Positions 6,070 through 8,643 of a stretch of 8,643 bases of DNA are shown here, in pieces. Source of the DNA: an uncultured Polaromonas sp. (GTDB taxonomy: Bacteria; Pseudomonadota; Gammaproteobacteria; Burkholderiales; Burkholderiaceae); NCBI GenBank assembly GCA_946479075.1, contig CAMLDT010000151.1:1-8643 (forward strand), written 5' to 3'. Under the pieces are notes generated by a model. The model worked only from the letters and a program-made list of their open reading frames with translations. It was not told the DNA's origin and did no database searches. The translations under genes were made by a program, and so were the position numbers. Position 1 is the first letter of the stretch. The number at the start of each line of letters is the position of its first letter.

Positions 6070-6115
6070 GCTTCGAAATCAACGGTTGGCGGCTTTTCCA
6101 GCGGCCGCGGGCAGG

Positions 6116-6156
6116 CCGGCTTTGCCGGATGCCTCGCGGCGTCCCCTGGAAGGGGA
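6116..6156 (-). terminator. Tandem GC-rich hairpins downstream of gshA, possible terminator
   Basis: Downstream of the gshA stop, the minus strand meets TCCCC-TTCCA-GGGGA (6156-6142) and then CCGGC-AAA-GCCGG (6128-6116), both perfect 5-bp stems. No clear U-tract follows either, so intrinsic termination would be weak. Confidence 0.3.
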
Positions 6157-6213
6157 AAAGGAACTACACGCAGCGCAGCGGAGTGAGAACGATAGGGGTG
6201 TGCCTGGCTTGGC

Positions 6214-7509
6214 CTAGTCATACACCTCTGCGTCAGGATCGGTGGCTTCCAGCTCGTAGCTCGCGGCCAACATGGCCAGGCGGCCGATCACGCCATACAT
6301 ATAGAAGCGGTTGGGGCCGCTGGCGCCCGGCGCCACGCCCGGTTGCGGCAGGCGGCCGCTGTCGGCAAAGGCCAGCGGTACAAAGCTGGAACCTGGCGCA
6401 TTGAGGTTTTCGTCGATGCCGCGGTCGGCGTGCACGCGGTAAAAGCCGCCCACCACGTAACGGTCCATCATGTAAACCACCGGTTCGGCCACGGCGTCGT
6501 TGATGCGTTCGTGGGTCTGCACGCCTTCCTGGATGATGACCTCGGTCAGCGGCTGGCCGTCCTTGGTGGTGCTCATCTTGTTTTTGGTCTTGCGGTTGAG
6601 CTCGTCCAGGTCCTTGACGTCGCGCACCGTCATGATGCCCATGCCGTAGGTGCCGTTGTCGGCCTTGATGATCACGAAAGGCTTTTCGTTGATCCCGTAT
6701 TCCTTGTACTTGCGGCGGATCTTGGTCAGCAGCGCATCCACGTTGCTGGTCAGGCAGTCCATGCCGGCGCCTTCGGCCATGTTGACCTCGCCGCATTTGG
6801 CAAACATCGGGTTGATCAGCCAGGGGTCCACGCCCAGCAGCTTGCCGAAACGCTTGGAGACTTCCTCGTAGGCCTGGAAATGGCGCGACTTGCGCCGCAC
6901 CGACCAGCCCGCGTGCAGCGGCGGCAGCAAGTACTGCTCGTTCAGGTCCTCCAGCATGCCGGGCGCGCCGGCCGACAGGTCGTTGTTGAGCAAAATCGTG
7001 CAGGGGTCGAAGTTTTTCAGGCCCAGGCGCCGGTCGGTGCGCACCAGCGGCTCCAGCGTGATCTGCTCGCCGGTCGGCAGGGTGAGCGTGGTCGGCTCGG
7101 TGATGTCGGGGCTCAGCGAGCCGAAACGCACGTTCAGGCCGGCCTGGTGGAAGATGCGCTTGAGCTGCAGCACATTCGACAGGTAAAAGGTGTTGCGCGT
7201 GTGGTTCTCGGGGATGACCAGCAGGTTGCGCGCCTCGGGGCAGATCTTTTCGATGGCCGCCATGGCCGCCTGCACCGCCAGCGGCAGCATCTCGGGCGTC
7301 AGGTTGTTCCAGCCGCCGGGGTAGAGGTTGGTGTCCACCGGCGCCAGCTTGAAGCCGGCATTGCGCACATCGACCGAGCTGTAAAACGGCGGCGTGTGTT
7401 CCATCCATTCCAGGCGAAACCAGCGCTCGATGGCCGGCGTCATGTCGAGGATGCGCTGTTCGAGCTCGTTGGTGGGGCCGTTCAGGGCGGTGATGAGGTG
7501 CGGAACCAT
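6214..7509 (-). CDS. gshA: Glutamate-cysteine ligase, 'ferrooxidans'/betaproteobacterial type (431 aa)
   Basis: Catalyses ATP-dependent joining of the glutamate gamma-carboxyl to cysteine, the first and usually limiting step of glutathione synthesis in the cytoplasm. It belongs to the family first defined in Acidithiobacillus ferrooxidans and common in betaproteobacteria, unrelated in sequence to E. coli GshA. Recognisable blocks: the N-terminus PHLITALNGPTNELEQRI (3-20), RWFRLEW (29-35), FKLAPVDTNLYPGGWNNL (53-70), LLVIPENHTRNTFYL (96-110), and KADNGTYGMGIMTV (282-295), which resembles a glycine-rich ATP-binding segment. Length fits the family. ATG at 7509 matches the conserved N-terminus although the upstream ribosome site is poor (GAAAG, about 8 nt). 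It follows proA by 133 nt on the same strand. The usual partner gshB is not in the window: downstream comes a 409-nt gap and then kup. Identity is very secure. Confidence 0.95.
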   Translation of the reverse strand: MVPHLITALNGPTNELEQRILDMTPAIERWFRLEWMEHTPPFYSSVDVRNAGFKLAPVDTNLYPGGWNNLTPEMLPLAVQAAMAAIEKICPEARNLLVIPENHTRNTFYLSNVLQLKRIFHQAGLNVRFGSLSPDITEPTTLTLPTGEQITLEPLVRTDRRLGLKNFDPCTILLNNDLSAGAPGMLEDLNEQYLLPPLHAGWSVRRKSRHFQAYEEVSKRFGKLLGVDPWLINPMFAKCGEVNMAEGAGMDCLTSNVDALLTKIRRKYKEYGINEKPFVIIKADNGTYGMGIMTVRDVKDLDELNRKTKNKMSTTKDGQPLTEVIIQEGVQTHERINDAVAEPVVYMMDRYVVGGFYRVHADRGIDENLNAPGSSFVPLAFADSGRLPQPGVAPGASGPNRFYMYGVIGRLAMLAASYELEATDPDAEVYD

Positions 7510-7559
7510 GCGGCCACTTTCAGTCGTGATGTTGTGATCTGTGTCGGCGCTGACGACCG

Positions 7560-7596
7560 ATTTTAGGGATATTGGGATGAGCCGAACGCGTTACAA
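7560..7596 (-). promoter_or_regulatory. Candidate promoter region of gshA
   Basis: The 133-nt proA-gshA gap contains, on the minus strand, TTGTAA (7596-7591) with AATATC 17 nt later (7573-7568), and a better -10-like TAAAAT (7565-7560) lacking a good -35 at the right distance. The gap is locally AT-richer here than its surroundings, consistent with a promoter, but the exact boxes are uncertain. Confidence 0.3.
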
Positions 7597-7607
7597 GGGG
7601 TAAGCCC

Positions 7608-7643
7608 GGCGCGGGTGCGCGCCAGGCCGCGGGCCCGCGCGGC
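7608..7643 (-). terminator. Two adjacent GC-only hairpins at the proA 3' end
   Basis: GCCGCG-GGCCCG-CGCGGC (7626-7643, overlapping the last base of the proA stop) and GGCGCG-GGTG-CGCGCC (7608-7623) are perfect 6-bp stems separated by two bases. On the minus strand they immediately follow proA. No U-tract follows, so they may pause polymerase, protect the mRNA end, or act in Rho-dependent termination. Confidence 0.4.
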
Positions 7644-8643
7644 TAGCTGCGGACTTCGCCGTTGCCCAGCACCACGTACTTCAGCGAGGTCAGCCCTTCG
7701 ATACCGACCGGCCCGCGGGCGTGGAACTTGTCGGTGCTGATGCCGATTTCTGCGCCCAGCCCGAACTCGAAACCGTCAGCGAAGCGGGTGCTCGCATTCA
7801 CCATCACGCTGGCAGAATCAACTTCACGCAAAAAGCGCTGTGCATGCATGTGGTCGCGCGTGAGGATGGCGTCGGTGTGGTGGCTGGAGTACTGGTTGAT
7901 GTGGGTAATCGCTTCGTCCAGACCCGCAACCACCTTGATGCTGATGATGGGCGCCAGGTATTCCTCGTACCAGTCCTGCTCGGTGGCGGGCTGGACCTTG
8001 GCCTGGGCGATGCCGGCCAGGATGGCCTGGGACTCCGCATCGCAGCGCATTTCGACGCCTTTGGCGGCATAAATCGCGCCGATCTTCGGCAAGAATTCGG
8101 CCGCCACGCCGCGTGCGACCAGCAGGCCCTCGCTGGCGTTGCAGGGGCTGTACTTTTGGGTCTTGGCGTTGTCGGCCACGGTGACGGCCATGGCGATGTC
8201 GCAGGGGTCGTCCACATACACATGGCAGTTGCCGTCCAGGTGTTTGATCACCGGGACTTTCGCGTCGCGGCTGATGCGCTCGATCAGGCCCTTGCCGCCG
8301 CGCGGGATGATCACATCGACGTATTGCGGCATGGTGATCAGCAGACCCACGGCTTCTCGGTCGGTGGTCGGCACCAGTTGCACCGCATCCGCCGGCAGGC
8401 CGGCCCCGGTCAGGGCCTGCTGCACCAGCGCGGCCAGCGCCTTGTTCGATTCGATGGCTTCGGAGCCGCCGCGCAAAATGCAGGCGTTGCCGCTCTTGAT
8501 CGCCAGCGAGGCCGCTTCAATCGTCACATTGGGCCGGCTTTCATAAATCATGCCGAACACGCCGATGGGCACACGCATCTGGCCGACACGGATGCCGCTG
8601 GGCTGCTGCTTCATGCCGATGATCTCGCCGATCACGTCGGGCA
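7643..8643 (-). CDS. proA: Glutamate-5-semialdehyde dehydrogenase (gamma-glutamyl phosphate reductase), N-terminus cut by window edge
   Basis: Reduces gamma-glutamyl phosphate to glutamate-5-semialdehyde with NADPH, the second step of proline synthesis; it acts with ProB, which is not in the window. About 332 residues are visible, from [17 protein letters not shown] to the TAG stop. Full-length ProA has around 415-425 residues, so some 85-90 N-terminal residues lie to the right. The first visible valine codon (GTG at 8635) is internal and not the true start. Diagnostic blocks: [50 protein letters not shown], the catalytic cysteine in [13 protein letters not shown] (Cys codon at 8141-8143), [23 protein letters not shown] and [16 protein letters not shown] near the end. 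The region before the cysteine differs from the common RPGVCNA form, a variant I associate with betaproteobacteria. Tandem GC hairpins follow the stop. Very secure. Confidence 0.97.
   Translation of the reverse strand, partial: PDVIGEIIGMKQQPSGIRVGQMRVPIGVFGMIYESRPNVTIEAASLAIKSGNACILRGGSEAIESNKALAALVQQALTGAGLPADAVQLVPTTDREAVGLLITMPQYVDVIIPRGGKGLIERISRDAKVPVIKHLDGNCHVYVDDPCDIAMAVTVADNAKTQKYSPCNASEGLLVARGVAAEFLPKIGAIYAAKGVEMRCDAESQAILAGIAQAKVQPATEQDWYEEYLAPIISIKVVAGLDEAITHINQYSSHHTDAILTRDHMHAQRFLREVDSASVMVNASTRFADGFEFGLGAEIGISTDKFHARGPVGIEGLTSLKYVVLGNGEVRS

Larger units (their letters stand above)
5805..6213. other. 409-nt gene-free region between gshA and kup
   Basis: No convincing coding sequence lies here. 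It holds, from kup outward, the leader element, the predicted kup promoter, the 17-bp palindrome, the CCGACA/TGTCGG dyad, copy 2 of the intergenic repeat and two GC-rich hairpins near the gshA end. The plus-strand frame that begins in the repeat (from 6018) has no recognisable domain and continues antisense into gshA. Confidence 0.7.

Noticed and set aside
6018..6404. Plus-strand 128-codon open frame
   Set aside because: It begins inside the intergenic repeat, continues antisense into gshA, and shows no domain or coding character.
6343..7566. Long plus-strand open frame (407 codons) opposite gshA
   Set aside because: Shadow of gshA in a GC-rich genome; composition is not protein-like and no domain is recognised.
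1..8643. CRISPR array, insertion sequence, tRNA or rRNA
   Set aside because: No regularly spaced repeats, transposase motifs, terminal inverted repeats or RNA-gene signatures were seen on either strand.

Overview
The window is GC-rich (roughly 60-65% by eye), tightly packed, and looks like chromosomal DNA of a betaproteobacterium in Burkholderiales, most likely Comamonadaceae (Polaromonas/Rhodoferax/Acidovorax-like). Three things point there: the glutamate-cysteine ligase of the 'ferrooxidans' type used by many betaproteobacteria; the ProA variant around its catalytic cysteine; and two copies of a degenerate intergenic repeat of a kind I recall from Comamonadaceae genomes. No mobile element, CRISPR array, tRNA or rRNA was seen.

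Layout from left to right. (1) 1-1338, minus strand: a small 4-oxalocrotonate tautomerase-like protein (1147-1338) followed 49 nt later by a DHA2-family (EmrB/QacA-like) drug:proton antiporter that starts at a TTG and runs off the left edge. They look like a two-gene operon. (2) 1339-1642: a divergent intergenic region with a perfect dyad overlapping a possible -35 box for the tautomerase/efflux operon. (3) 1643-3010, plus strand: a cytoplasmic zinc-ribbon plus HExxH putative metallopeptidase (DUF2248/Peptidase_Mx type), with a good ribosome binding site before a TTG start. (4) 3047-3802, minus: a DUF1275 (YoaK-like) membrane protein, convergent with the peptidase. (5) 3936-5804, minus: the Kup potassium uptake permease, starting at GTG. 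(6) 5805-6213: about 400 nt without a gene, holding the probable kup promoter, several dyads and one copy of the intergenic repeat. (7) 6214-7509, minus: gshA, glutamate-cysteine ligase. (8) 7643 to the right edge, minus: proA, glutamate-5-semialdehyde dehydrogenase, lacking its N-terminus because the window ends.

Functional reading. proA and gshA both work on the gamma-carboxyl of glutamate (proline and glutathione synthesis), and Kup brings in potassium, whose main counter-ion in bacteria is glutamate. The clustering of proA, gshA and kup is compatible with a loose osmotic/redox theme, but the gaps of 133 and 409 nt suggest separate transcription units, and the theme is inference. The tautomerase/efflux pair looks like a small detoxification unit.

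I found no convincing multi-gene undescribed system. The least characterised items are the DUF2248 peptidase, the tautomerase with a substituted active-site arginine paired with an efflux pump, and the regulatory dyads upstream of the efflux operon and of kup.
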